Part shown: positions 1 to 7,609 of the stretch, piece by piece
Layout: every line of letters starts with the position of its first letter
Position numbering within the stretch: the first letter of the stretch is position 1
Assembly: GCA_002383325.1 (NCBI GenBank)
Contig: DFYJ01000083.1
Location: forward strand, 1 to 8,667
Direction: 5' to 3'
Length of the DNA stretch: 8,667 bases
DNA from: Candidatus Aminicenantes bacterium UBA4085
Lineage (GTDB): Bacteria; Acidobacteriota; Aminicenantia; Aminicenantales; UBA4085
The notes under the pieces: model-generated
Database searches by the model: none
What the model was told of the DNA's origin: nothing
Seen by the model: the letters and a program-made list of their open reading frames with translations, nothing else
Translations under genes and position numbers: made by a program

Positions 1-55
1 ACCCTCTCGTTGGATGGACTATAATACCGTCCAAATCCCGACGAAGGACCCCGAC

Positions 56-595
56 ATGCCCGACCGCAAGAGACTGGAGACCCTGTTCGAGAAGCACGGC
101 TTCTTCGACTACCGCTGGATCGAGCCCGACTCGATCGTCACGGCCCAATGGGTCCGGATGAAATGCCTGTTCGGCTGCCCCGACTACGGCAAGTCCGCGT
201 GCTGCCCCCCCAACACGCCGTCCGTGGACGAGTGCGCGCGTTTTTTCCGGGAATACAAGACGGCCGCAGTCTTTCACTTCGAGAAGGCCGTCGAAAAGCC
301 CGAGGACCGGCACGACTGGAGCCGAGGCATCAACGGCCGTCTCTTGGAGCTCGAACGGGAGGTCTTCCTGGGCGGCTACGTCAAGGCCTTCCTGATGTAC
401 ATGGACAGCTGCGGCCTGTGCGCTTCCTGCGTCGGGACCCGCGCCTCGTGCAAGAACCTCAAAGGGGCCAGGCCGTCGGCCGACGCCATGGCCGTGGATG
501 TCTATGCGACCGTCCTGCGGGCCGGCTACCCGATCGAAGTCCTGAGCGACTACAAGAAGGCCATGAACCGCTACGCCTTCCTGCTGATCGCATGA
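56..595 (+). CDS. DUF2284 family cysteine-rich metal-binding protein
   Basis: This is a predicted soluble metal- or Fe-S-binding protein of the DUF2284 family, whose biochemical role is not established. Counting from the ATG at 56 (179 aa), the N-terminal half has CLFGC (C37, C41) followed by ACCPP (C49, C50). The C-terminal half has CGLCASC and a later Cys (C119, C122, C125, C132), a CX2CX2CX6C array of the kind that holds an iron-sulfur cluster, then the family-typical stretch RPSADAMAVDV. I chose ATG 56 because AAGGA lies 7 bases upstream (44-48). An in-frame ATG at 14 has no visible ribosome site and would give 193 aa. The frame stays open to the left edge, so a start outside the window cannot be excluded. 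The length suits the family. A malic enzyme follows 58 bp downstream on the same strand; a functional link is unproven. There is no signal peptide or membrane segment. Confidence 0.88.
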   Translation: MPDRKRLETLFEKHGFFDYRWIEPDSIVTAQWVRMKCLFGCPDYGKSACCPPNTPSVDECARFFREYKTAAVFHFEKAVEKPEDRHDWSRGINGRLLELEREVFLGGYVKAFLMYMDSCGLCASCVGTRASCKNLKGARPSADAMAVDVYATVLRAGYPIEVLSDYKKAMNRYAFLLIA

Positions 596-616
596 AGCCC
601 GGTCCGGCTTCCGGGC

Positions 617-631
617 CCGGCCTAAGGCCGG
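617..631. other. GC-rich hairpin between DUF2284 gene and malic enzyme gene
   Basis: CCGGCC and GGCCGG form a perfect 6-bp stem around a TAA loop, 22 bases after the DUF2284 stop. There is no T-tract after it, so it is not a convincing intrinsic terminator. It could slow polymerase or stabilise an mRNA end, or it could be chance in GC-rich DNA. Confidence 0.25.
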
Positions 632-640
632 CGATCACTT

Positions 641-646
641 AAGGAG
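641..646 (+). promoter_or_regulatory. Ribosome binding site of the malic enzyme gene
   Basis: AAGGAG lies 7 bases before ATG 654. This near-consensus site decides for that start over the in-frame ATG at 675. Confidence 0.7.
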
Positions 647-653
647 CATCGCC

Positions 654-2006
654 ATGTGGTGGGAAGAGAAGATCATGCGGACCTTCCGCTGCCGCCTGCG
701 GCAGGTGCCCGGCACCTTGGGCCGCTTCTTGTCCCTGCTGGGCGAGGCGGGCGGGGACGTCGGGGAGATCCGGGTCGTGCGCCAGGGCGCCGGCCATGTC
801 GAGCGCGACATCGTCGTCTTCGCCGACTCGCCGGTCCACATGGATCGCTTGATCGAGCTGGCCGGCCGCGGCGTCGACGTCGAGCTGCTCGAGGTCCGCG
901 ACGACGTCCTGGAGATGCACCAGGGCGGCAAGATCGCCATCCGCAGCCGCTACAAAATCGACAGCCTGGAGGTCCTGCGGCGCGTCTACACCCCCGGCGT
1001 GGCGGAGGTCTGCCTGCGGATCAAGGAAGACCCCGGCCTGGCCCGCCGCTACACCTGCATCCGCCATTTCGTGGCCGTCGTCACGGACGGGACGGCCGTG
1101 CTCGGCCTGGGCGACATCGGGCCGCTGGCGGCCATGCCGGTCATGGAGGGGAAAGCCAGCCTGATGGAAACCCTCAGCGGCCTCTCGGGTGTGCCCATCC
1201 TCCTGGCGACCAAGGACGTCGACGTCATCGTCGAGGCCGTGGCCGCCATCGCCCCGACGTTCAGCGCCATCCAGTTGGAGGACATCTCGGCCCCCCGCTG
1301 CTTCGACATCGAGACCCGCCTCCAGGAGCGCCTGGACATCCCGGTCATGCATGACGACCAGCACGGAACGGCCTGCGTCGTCACGGCCGCCCTTCTCAAC
1401 GCCGAGAAGGTCGCCGCCCGCAAGCCCCTGGCCGAGAGCCGCATCGGAGTGGTCGGCCTAGGCGCGGCCGGCATGGCCATCTCCAAGATGCTGATGTACT
1501 TCACGGGCCGGCCTGTGGCCGGGGCCGATCTCTCCCGCGAGGCCCTCGACCGCCTGGACGCGGCCGGCGGGCGTCCGGCCGGGCTGGCCGAGATCATGGC
1601 CGAAAGCGACGTGGTCGTGTCCGTGACGGGGGCGGCGGGGCTGATCAAGCCGGCCATGGTCCGGCCGGGCCAGATCATCCTGGCCCTCTCCAACCCCGCG
1701 CCCGAGATCGAGCCCCTGGCGGCCCGCGAGGCCGGCGCGGCCTTCGCCGCCGACGGCAAGTCCGTCAACAACGTCCTGGGCTTCCCCGGAATATTCCGGG
1801 GCGCGGTCGACGCCAACGTCCGCCGGATCACCCAGGACATGCTGATCGCGGCGGCCCGGGCCATCGCTGAGACGGCCCGGCCGGGCGAGATCGTGCCCAG
1901 TCCGCTCGAGAAGAGCCTCCATCCACGGGTGGCCCGGGCCGTGGCCCGCGTGGCCCTGGAGAAGGGCCTCAACCGCGACGATCTGACCGGCTATTTCGAC
2001 GACTGA
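654..2006 (+). CDS. NAD(P)-dependent malic enzyme with N-terminal ACT domain
   Basis: This cytosolic enzyme oxidatively decarboxylates malate to pyruvate and CO2 with reduction of NAD(P)+, linking the C4-acid pool to pyruvate. The 450-aa protein starts with an ACT-like domain (about residues 9-85, opening with the typical VPGTLGRFLSLLGEAGGDV). The malic N-terminal domain follows: YTPGVAEVC (Tyr112, the usual catalytic acid), MPVMEGKASL (Lys167, the usual base), LEDI with metal ligands E209/D210, and HDDQHGTA at 233-240. The C-terminal Rossmann domain has GLGAAG at 268-273, SNPAPE at 346-351 and NNVLGFPGIFRGA at 372-384. All key residues are present, so it should be active. The ACT domain suggests allosteric control by an amino acid or similar small ligand (inference). 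NAD versus NADP preference cannot be read safely. The stretch after Lys167 (SLMETLSGLSGVPILL) departs from the common LFKxFAGxDAxPI form. Confidence 0.96.
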   Translation: MWWEEKIMRTFRCRLRQVPGTLGRFLSLLGEAGGDVGEIRVVRQGAGHVERDIVVFADSPVHMDRLIELAGRGVDVELLEVRDDVLEMHQGGKIAIRSRYKIDSLEVLRRVYTPGVAEVCLRIKEDPGLARRYTCIRHFVAVVTDGTAVLGLGDIGPLAAMPVMEGKASLMETLSGLSGVPILLATKDVDVIVEAVAAIAPTFSAIQLEDISAPRCFDIETRLQERLDIPVMHDDQHGTACVVTAALLNAEKVAARKPLAESRIGVVGLGAAGMAISKMLMYFTGRPVAGADLSREALDRLDAAGGRPAGLAEIMAESDVVVSVTGAAGLIKPAMVRPGQIILALSNPAPEIEPLAAREAGAAFAADGKSVNNVLGFPGIFRGAVDANVRRITQDMLIAAARAIAETARPGEIVPSPLEKSLHPRVARAVARVALEKGLNRDDLTGYFDD

Positions 2007-2044
2007 CCGGCGCCGCTTTTTTGAATCCTTCACGGGGGGTGTCC

Positions 2045-4354
2045 ATGAAAAGACGCGAAGCCCTGAAGACGATTCCCCTGGCGGCGGCCGGCTGGACGCT
2101 GTCTGCGGACGTCGGCGCGGCGGGGAGTCCCCGCCCGGGCGGCTGGGGGACTTCAATGGGAACCCTCCGGGCCGAGGTCAAAGCCTTCCGCGGCCGGCCC
2201 GTGCTGCATCTCAACGGCCGGCCCGTCTTCCCGGCCATCAACTGGGTCTCGAGTCCGCGCCCGGACGGCTGGGACTTCGTTCGCCAGGCCCGGCTGAACC
2301 AAGAGACAGGCATCCACGTCTACGCCTTTGACGTCGGCAAGGGCGTCGAGTGGATCGGACCGGGAACCTCGCCCCAAAACCCCACCAACTTCTCGACCCT
2401 CGCAGCCCGCTTCGGCCGGGTCCTGGACGCCGATCCCGAAGCCCTCTTCCATCTGCGGATCTACTTGGAGACGGGCCACGGCGATTGGTGGGAGCGGGCC
2501 TATCCGGGCGAATGCGAGATCCTCTCCGACGGCCGCCGCAACGGCCAGTCCTTCGCCTCGACGATCTGGCGGCAGCAAGTCCGGGATTTCCTGGCGGCTT
2601 ATGCGGCGGCCCTGAAACAAGCCGGGCTGGCCGAGCGCGTCCTCGCCTACCAGGTCGGCGCGGGGCATACGGGCGAATGGGTCAAGGGCGAAAGCTCCAT
2701 GCACGCCCCCTGCGGCGATTACAGCGAACCGATGCGCCGGCATTTCCGATCCTGGCTGCGCCGGACCTATGCGGAGGACAGCGCCGCCTTCCGCCTGGCC
2801 TGGAACGATCCGCGGGCTTCGTTCGAGACGGCGGAGGTTCCCGGAGCCGAGGCCCAGCTGAAGGCCCGAGGCCCCATCTTCCGCGACCCCAGGGCCGAGC
2901 GGGCCGTGATCGATTATTTCCAATGTCTGGCCGAGCTGTGCGCGGACGCCGTCATCGACTTCTGCCGGGCCGCCAAAGAGGCATCGGGCGGGACCAAGCT
3001 GGCGGGGGCCTTCTACGGCTACGTCATGGATCTGTCCTGGAACGGCGGCTTCTTCCGGGAGCGGCCGGACAGCGATTACTCGACTTATCAGCGAAGCGGC
3101 CACCTCGGCCTGCGCCGCGTGCTCGAAGACCCGGCGGTCGACTTCCTGGTCAGCCCCTACAGCTACGGCTACCGGGGCATCGGCGGCGACGGGCCGAGCA
3201 TGCTGCCGGCCGAGTCGGCCCGTCTCCACAACAAGCTCGTCCTGATCGAGGACGACACCCGGACGCACGTCGATGCCGAGGATTCCCACTACGGCCGGGC
3301 CGCGAACCTGGCCGAGAGCACGGCCATCCTCCGCCGCAACCTGGCCCAGGGCCTGACTCACGGGCAGGGGGCCTGGTGGGCGGCTTGGAAGATCGATCCG
3401 GTCAAGGAACCCGCCTTCCTGGAGATGCTGCGCGGCTTTCGGGGGCTGGGGGAGTTCGCCCTGGAGCTCGACCTCACGCCCTCCGCCGACGTCGCCGTCC
3501 TCCTCGACGACGAGAGCTTCTTCTATGAGACCTGCCGCTACAACCTCGACATCCCGCTCATCTTTCAACAGCGGCTCTGGGGGCTGCCCAAGATGGGCAC
3601 GCCGTTCGATACCTACCTCCTGAACGACTTCATCGAGGGACGGACGAAGCCCTACAAGCTGCTGGTGTTCCTCAATCCCTTCCGGCTCGATGCCGGACGG
3701 CGACGGGCCCTGACGGCCCGGCTCGAGGGGAGCGGATCGACGGCGCTCTGGATCTACGCCCCCGGCTACATCCGGGACGGCTGTTCGACCGACCACATGC
3801 GGGGGCTGACCGGAATTCGTTTCGGCCTCGGTGAACAGCCCTGGGGCCCGCTCGTTCACATCACCGACGTGACTCATCCCATCACGGCCGGCCTCCCCCA
3901 GGACCTGGTCTGGGGCACCAACGCCAAGCTGGCGCCGCTGTTCCATGTTGACGACCCCGAGGCCCGCGTCCTCGGCCAGGTCGTCTATTCGCAGGGCGAC
4001 TGCAAGCCGGGCTTCGCCGTGAAGCGGCAGGCGGGCTGGACGTCCGTCTACTCGGCCGCCCCGAATCTTCCCGCCCCCGTCCTGCGCGGCGTCGCACGCT
4101 TCGCCGGGGCCCATATCTACGGCGAGGATGGAGACGTCCTCTACGCGACGCCGCAGCTTCTCGGCCTTCATACGATCACGGGCGGGCGCCGGACGATCCG
4201 CTTGCGCGGGCCGGTCGATATCGTCTACGACCTGTTCGCCCGCCGCGTCGCGGCCCGGAATACAGCTGAATTCGAGATCGAGACGGCGCCGGCGTCCACG
4301 ACTTTCTTCTACACGGGGTCCGCCGGACTTCTGGAAAAGCTCCCTCGAGCGTAA
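2045..4354 (+). CDS. Tat-exported GH42-like (clan GH-A) glycoside hydrolase
   Basis: This is a probable exported retaining glycosidase related to family 42 beta-galactosidases (COG1874-like); its substrate is unknown. Counting from ATG 2045 (769 aa), the N-terminus MKRREALK plus a short hydrophobic stretch (residues 9-21) looks like a twin-arginine signal, with cleavage near residues 24-27. A TIM barrel spans about 55-460. Likely catalytic residues are E211 in GHTGEW (acid/base) and E402 in LIEDDTRTH (nucleophile), 191 residues apart, plausible for clan GH-A. A flavodoxin-like trimerisation domain begins near D482 (DVAVLLDDESFF) and runs to about 670, and a small beta-rich C-terminal domain ends the protein (about 700-765). 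I chose ATG 2045 because a G-rich stretch (2034-2039) precedes it and the Tat motif begins there. A TTG in frame at 2021 would add eight residues before the twin arginines. Family placement is from pattern memory; it may fall outside named GH families. Confidence 0.85.
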   Translation: MKRREALKTIPLAAAGWTLSADVGAAGSPRPGGWGTSMGTLRAEVKAFRGRPVLHLNGRPVFPAINWVSSPRPDGWDFVRQARLNQETGIHVYAFDVGKGVEWIGPGTSPQNPTNFSTLAARFGRVLDADPEALFHLRIYLETGHGDWWERAYPGECEILSDGRRNGQSFASTIWRQQVRDFLAAYAAALKQAGLAERVLAYQVGAGHTGEWVKGESSMHAPCGDYSEPMRRHFRSWLRRTYAEDSAAFRLAWNDPRASFETAEVPGAEAQLKARGPIFRDPRAERAVIDYFQCLAELCADAVIDFCRAAKEASGGTKLAGAFYGYVMDLSWNGGFFRERPDSDYSTYQRSGHLGLRRVLEDPAVDFLVSPYSYGYRGIGGDGPSMLPAESARLHNKLVLIEDDTRTHVDAEDSHYGRAANLAESTAILRRNLAQGLTHGQGAWWAAWKIDPVKEPAFLEMLRGFRGLGEFALELDLTPSADVAVLLDDESFFYETCRYNLDIPLIFQQRLWGLPKMGTPFDTYLLNDFIEGRTKPYKLLVFLNPFRLDAGRRRALTARLEGSGSTALWIYAPGYIRDGCSTDHMRGLTGIRFGLGEQPWGPLVHITDVTHPITAGLPQDLVWGTNAKLAPLFHVDDPEARVLGQVVYSQGDCKPGFAVKRQAGWTSVYSAAPNLPAPVLRGVARFAGAHIYGEDGDVLYATPQLLGLHTITGGRRTIRLRGPVDIVYDLFARRVAARNTAEFEIETAPASTTFFYTGSAGLLEKLPRA

Positions 4355-4483
4355 GGGTGCTTGGCATTTCCCGCTCATGGAAAAGAAGATTCTTCTCTCC
4401 GCTTCGGTCTTCCACGCCCTGACCGATGCCGCCACCGTGCTGTAGAGCAGGGCTTCATCCGAACCCCTATTCTTTGGGTCTGG
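4355..4483. other. Convergent intergenic gap, no clear terminator
   Basis: This 129-bp gap separates the ends of two convergent genes. The only self-complementary stretch I see is AGAAG-ATT-CTTCT (4384-4396), a 5-bp stem with no T-run on either side, plus a 4-bp ACCC/GGGT pair near 4465-4480. Neither is a convincing bidirectional terminator. No coding sequence is supported here. Confidence 0.4.
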
Positions 4484-4837
4484 TCATTCAAGGGTCCGGG
4501 TGGCGATGACGTCCACCCCCGTTCCCAAGACATCGGGGATCAGCACTTGACCGCGCCTCACGGGCGCTTCGGGCCGCAAGCCAGCAATCGCTTCCAGGAC
4601 GGGAAAGATGCGCTCGCGCGGTACGGGCCCCGACAGCCGGACCGAGACCATCCTCGCCCCCGTCCCTTGGAGCGGCACGGAGGTCGCCAGGTTCCGCAGC
4701 GGATGGCGGATCTCGCTCTCGGCGAAGCCGATCCCCTTGTCGCACTCGTTGCCCCGGACCTCGAGCCGGTCCCCTTGGTCGAAAACCTCCAGCTCACAGC
4801 CGGCCGGGCAGAGGATGCAGGTCAGCCGGTCATTCAT
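4484..4837 (-). CDS. DUF1667 protein, probable Fe-S subunit of a GlpA-like complex
   Basis: This small soluble protein (117 aa) belongs to DUF1667, a family typically encoded directly after GlpA-like and NAD(P)/FAD oxidoreductase genes, as in glycerol-use loci of Thermotoga and Firmicutes. Its N-terminus has CILCPAGC (C7, C10, C14) and, 18 residues on, NECDKG (C32). The spacing CX2CX3CX17CxKG resembles the [4Fe-4S] domain at the front of molybdopterin oxidoreductases, although no Mo-cofactor domain follows. The rest of the protein (about residues 45-117) is a small alpha/beta domain with no motif I can name. The start ATG at 4837 overlaps the end of the preceding gene by 8 bp, and GAGGTGA (4844-4850) sits 6 bases before it, so translational coupling is likely. 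By inference it passes electrons for the flavoproteins encoded upstream. Confidence 0.9.
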   Translation of the reverse strand: MNDRLTCILCPAGCELEVFDQGDRLEVRGNECDKGIGFAESEIRHPLRNLATSVPLQGTGARMVSVRLSGPVPRERIFPVLEAIAGLRPEAPVRRGQVLIPDVLGTGVDVIATRTLE

Positions 4838-6107
4838 GGCCCGTCACCTCGATATCCTCATCGACCGGGGCCCGCAGGACCAGCTTCTGCATCTCGGAAG
4901 GTACGACACGGGCCAGAATCCGCCGGCCGTAGATTCGGCCGCTTGCCGCGCCGCGGGCCTCGACCTTGAGGCCGCGCGCAGGACGGGCGACTCGGTAGGA
5001 CAGCTCCGTTCCCCCGGCTCCCCTCCGGACCGCATGGGGCAGGACATAACGGATATTTCCGGAAGCCGTCACCCGGACGGTCGCTCCGGCCTCCCTCCGC
5101 CCCAAGACATAGTCGGCCGCGCTCCGGCCCGCGACGAAGCCCTCGAACGAGGCCCAGTCCGCCACATCGTGGATATGCAGGACGTTGCCGCAGGAAAAGA
5201 CGCCCTCGCTGGAGGTCATCAGCGTCTCGTCCACGATCGCCCCGCCCGTCGCCGGCGACAGGGCGATTCCCGCCCCGCGGCTGAGCTCGTTCTCGGGGAT
5301 CAGGCCGACCGAGAGGAGCAGCGTATCGCACGGCACGGTCTCCTCCGTCCCGGCCACGGGCTTCAGGTCCGCATCGACCCGGGCCGTGACCACCGCGGAG
5401 AGGCGCTCGCGGCCGCGGATCTCGATGACCGTTCGCGACAGAGACAGAGGGATGCCGAAGTCCTTCAGGCATTGGCGGACGTTGCGCTCCAGTCCGCCGG
5501 GCCAGGGCAGAAGCTCCAGGACGGCCTTGACCCGGATGTTCTCGAAGGTCAGCCGGCGGGCCATGATCAGCCCGATATCGCCGGAGCCCAGGATGACGGC
5601 CTCGCGGCCGATACGGAGGTTTTGGAGGTTGACCAGGGCCTGGGCGCTGCCGGCCGTCCAAATGCCTGCGGGACGTGTCCCGGGGATGCCGATCATCTCC
5701 CGCGTCCGCTCGCGGCAGCCCATGGCCAGGACCACGGCATCGGCCCGAACCAGCCGGTATCCGCCCGGCCCGTTCAGGCGCAGGAGCCGGTCCGGACCGA
5801 GATCGAGGACCATGGTCCCCATGTTCAAGGCGACCCCCTCCCGGATCGCATCCTCGGCCAGCCGCTCGGCGTATTCCGGCCCGGAGATCGACTCTTTGTA
5901 CAGGAAGAGCCCGAAGCCGTCGTGCACGCACTGGTTGAGAATGCCGCCCAGGCTCCGATCGCGTTCGACGATGAGGACGTCCCCGGCCCCGGCCCGCTTG
6001 GCTCCCAAGGCCGCCGCCAGCCCGGCCGGTCCCCCGCCGATCACGACAACCCCGCGTCTCTCGATGGAGACGGCGCCCTCCGCGGCCGGGATGGGTCCGG
6101 CCGTCAC
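4830..6107 (-). CDS. NAD(P)/FAD-dependent oxidoreductase, second gene of the GlpA-like operon
   Basis: This is a two-dinucleotide-fold flavoprotein (425 aa) of the pyridine nucleotide-disulfide oxidoreductase superfamily, in the subgroup paired with GlpA-like proteins (related to HcnB/opine-oxidase alpha subunits). The FAD-binding motif GGGPAG is at residues 24-29 and a conserved GGILNQCVHDGFG block with C60 at 54-66. A CRERTRE motif is at 131-137, the second nucleotide-binding motif GSGDIG at 174-179, and the FAD-contacting CGNVLHIHDVAD at 306-317. A beta-rich tail (about 340-425) is typical of this subgroup. I start it at GTG 6107: GGAGG (6116-6120) lies 8 bases upstream and the start overlaps the previous stop as GTGA. 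An upstream in-frame start at 6338 would add 77 residues of low-complexity translation antisense in character to nothing conserved, lying inside the previous gene. It probably moves electrons between the GlpA-like subunit and NAD(P)+ or another carrier (inference). Confidence 0.92.
   Translation of the reverse strand: MTAGPIPAAEGAVSIERRGVVVIGGGPAGLAAALGAKRAGAGDVLIVERDRSLGGILNQCVHDGFGLFLYKESISGPEYAERLAEDAIREGVALNMGTMVLDLGPDRLLRLNGPGGYRLVRADAVVLAMGCRERTREMIGIPGTRPAGIWTAGSAQALVNLQNLRIGREAVILGSGDIGLIMARRLTFENIRVKAVLELLPWPGGLERNVRQCLKDFGIPLSLSRTVIEIRGRERLSAVVTARVDADLKPVAGTEETVPCDTLLLSVGLIPENELSRGAGIALSPATGGAIVDETLMTSSEGVFSCGNVLHIHDVADWASFEGFVAGRSAADYVLGRREAGATVRVTASGNIRYVLPHAVRRGAGGTELSYRVARPARGLKVEARGAASGRIYGRRILARVVPSEMQKLVLRAPVDEDIEVTGHE
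4844..4850 (-). promoter_or_regulatory. Ribosome binding site of the DUF1667 gene
   Basis: On the minus strand GAGGTGA ends 6 bases before ATG 4837. It lies inside the 3' end of the upstream oxidoreductase gene and supports the overlapping start. Confidence 0.55.
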
Positions 6108-7591
6108 GGCTTGAGCCTCCCGAGGAACAGCTCCGACCCGCTCCCCCGCTTGCTGATTTTCTCCACGGGTTCCCCTTCGCCTTTCAGGATCTCGACGATC
6201 CGGGGACCGCAGAAGCCGCCCTGGCAGCGACCCATGCCGCAGCGGGTTCGCCGCTTGATCGCGTCCAGGGTTCGGGCCCCGAAGGGATTGTGGACGGCCG
6301 CCAGGACTTCGGCCCTGGTGACATGCTCGCAGCGGCAAACCATCTCGCTCCAGGCGGGATCCCCGGCCGCGCGCAAAGCCCGCTCGGCGTCGTCCCGTCG
6401 GGCAAAACGGGTCGGAGCTGGGCGCCCGGGATTGAAGTCGGGCCTCTCCTTCAAGCCTTCCCGCGCCCCTATCATTCCGGCCACCCGGAGGGCGATGGCC
6501 GGAGCCGCGGTCAATCCCGGCGACTCGATGCCCAGGAGGTTGATCCAGCGCGGCCGGGAAGCGCTCTCCTCGATCAAGAAGTCGGCCGTGCCCGGGCCGC
6601 CCCGCGGATCGACCAGCTTGGGTCTCAGGCCGGCATAGGCGTGAATGAAGGGAATGCCGGCCAGTCCCGGAACCAGGGCCAGCGCCTCGGCTTGGAGCTT
6701 TTCCACCGCGGCCCGGGTGGTGGCGGTGTCGCGTTTGTCGGCGACCGCCTCCGAGCCGGGCCCCAGCAGAACATGCCCTTCCAGGGTCGGGGTGATGTGG
6801 ACGCCCAGGAAGGAGTCGTCGCGCGGCGGCACCGGATAGACGGGCATGTCCAGGACCGAGCCCGCGCCCTTGTCGGTAATCAGGTATTCCCCCCGGGAGG
6901 GAAAGACCCGGGGAACCCGGATTCCGGCCAGGGCGGCAACGTCGTCGGCATCGAGTCCGGCCGCGTTGACAATCCAGCGTGCGGCGAATACGCCGCGCGG
7001 CGTGGACAGGAGGAAAGCATCCGGCCGGACCTCGACCGATGTGACAGCCGCTTGGAGGACGACCCGGGCCCCGTTGGCCGCCGCGCTCTCGCCCAGGGCG
7101 ATGGTCAGCTCATACGGCGAAACGATCCCCGTGCGGGCCGAGGAGAGAGCCCGCAGGCCCCGCACGCCCGGCGCCAGGCGCTCGATAGCCGCCCGGTCCA
7201 CCAGCTCGAGGCCGGCTACGCCGTTGCGCCGGCCCTGGTCCAGGAGCTCTTCCAGGCGCGGAAAATCTCCCTCGCCCACAGCCACGACCAGCTTGCCGGT
7301 GATGCGGTGCGGGACGCCCAGCGCGGCGGCCAGGCGGTAGAGGATGTCCAGCCCCTCGACGTTGAGGCGGGCTTTGAGGGAGCCCGGGGCGACGTTGAAG
7401 CCGGCGTGGATGACGCCGCTGTTGCCCTTGCTGATGCCCTCGGCCAGGTCCGATTCCCGCTCCAGGAGGACGACCCGAAGGCGGTAGCGCGACAGCTCGC
7501 GCAGGATGGCGCACCCGACGACTCCGCCGCCGATGACCGCGGCATCGTAGGGAGCGGAGAGGGCATTGTCGGCCTGGATCGGATCGGACAT
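6104..7591 (-). CDS. GlpA-like FAD oxidoreductase with C-terminal [2Fe-2S] BFD domain
   Basis: This is a DAO-fold flavoprotein dehydrogenase of the glycerol-3-phosphate dehydrogenase/L-2-hydroxyglutarate oxidase type, probably converting glycerol-3-phosphate to dihydroxyacetone phosphate and handing electrons to its operon partners. Counting from ATG 7591 (495 aa), the FAD motif GGGVVG is at 21-26, GNSGVIHAGF at 57-66, RGEYLITDK at 233-241, the family stretch HITPTLEGHVLLGP at 265-278, and GIESPGLTAAPAIA at 354-367. The C-terminal BFD-like domain has CRC (C419, C421) and CGMGRC (C451, C456), ligands for a [2Fe-2S] cluster, with an extra C461. The start is uncertain: ATG 7591 and GTG 7600 are in frame and neither has a Shine-Dalgarno site. 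A promoter-like sequence ends only about 10-20 bp upstream, which would make the message almost leaderless. L-2-hydroxyglutarate or another 2-hydroxy acid are alternative substrates; no glpK or glpF is in view to decide. Confidence 0.93.
   Translation of the reverse strand: MSDPIQADNALSAPYDAAVIGGGVVGCAILRELSRYRLRVVLLERESDLAEGISKGNSGVIHAGFNVAPGSLKARLNVEGLDILYRLAAALGVPHRITGKLVVAVGEGDFPRLEELLDQGRRNGVAGLELVDRAAIERLAPGVRGLRALSSARTGIVSPYELTIALGESAAANGARVVLQAAVTSVEVRPDAFLLSTPRGVFAARWIVNAAGLDADDVAALAGIRVPRVFPSRGEYLITDKGAGSVLDMPVYPVPPRDDSFLGVHITPTLEGHVLLGPGSEAVADKRDTATTRAAVEKLQAEALALVPGLAGIPFIHAYAGLRPKLVDPRGGPGTADFLIEESASRPRWINLLGIESPGLTAAPAIALRVAGMIGAREGLKERPDFNPGRPAPTRFARRDDAERALRAAGDPAWSEMVCRCEHVTRAEVLAAVHNPFGARTLDAIKRRTRCGMGRCQGGFCGPRIVEILKGEGEPVEKISKRGSGSELFLGRLKP
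6116..6120 (-). promoter_or_regulatory. Ribosome binding site deciding the GTG start at 6107
   Basis: On the minus strand GGAGG sits 8 bases before the GTG codon at 6107-6105, within the end of the GlpA-like gene. It fixes the start of the second flavoprotein at the GTGA overlap. Confidence 0.65.
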
Positions 7592-7609
7592 GGAAGCCAC
7601 GGAAAGGGA

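Noticed and set aside
2007..2022. GGCGCC palindrome followed by six T after the malic enzyme stop, possible terminator
   Set aside because: The palindrome has no room for a loop and no stable stem leads into the T-run, and the next gene starts 22 bases on.
2191..2226. 12-base direct repeat CGGCCGGCCCGT at 2191 and 2215
   Set aside because: It encodes the repeated GRPV of the hydrolase N-terminus and is explained by coding and GC bias.
2153..4435. Long open frame of 760 codons on the minus strand opposite the glycoside hydrolase
   Set aside because: Its translation has no recognisable motif and is rich in Arg, Gly, Ala and Pro. High-GC codon use on the real strand keeps the antisense frame free of stops.
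6108..6338. Upstream extension of the second flavoprotein gene by 77 codons
   Set aside because: It lies wholly inside the GlpA-like coding region, has no conserved content, and the GTG at 6107 has a strong ribosome site and stop-start overlap.
4608..6638. Open frame of 676 codons on the plus strand opposite the flavoprotein operon
   Set aside because: The minus strand here encodes clear FAD and Fe-S motifs; the plus-strand frame crosses three gene ends and resembles no protein family.
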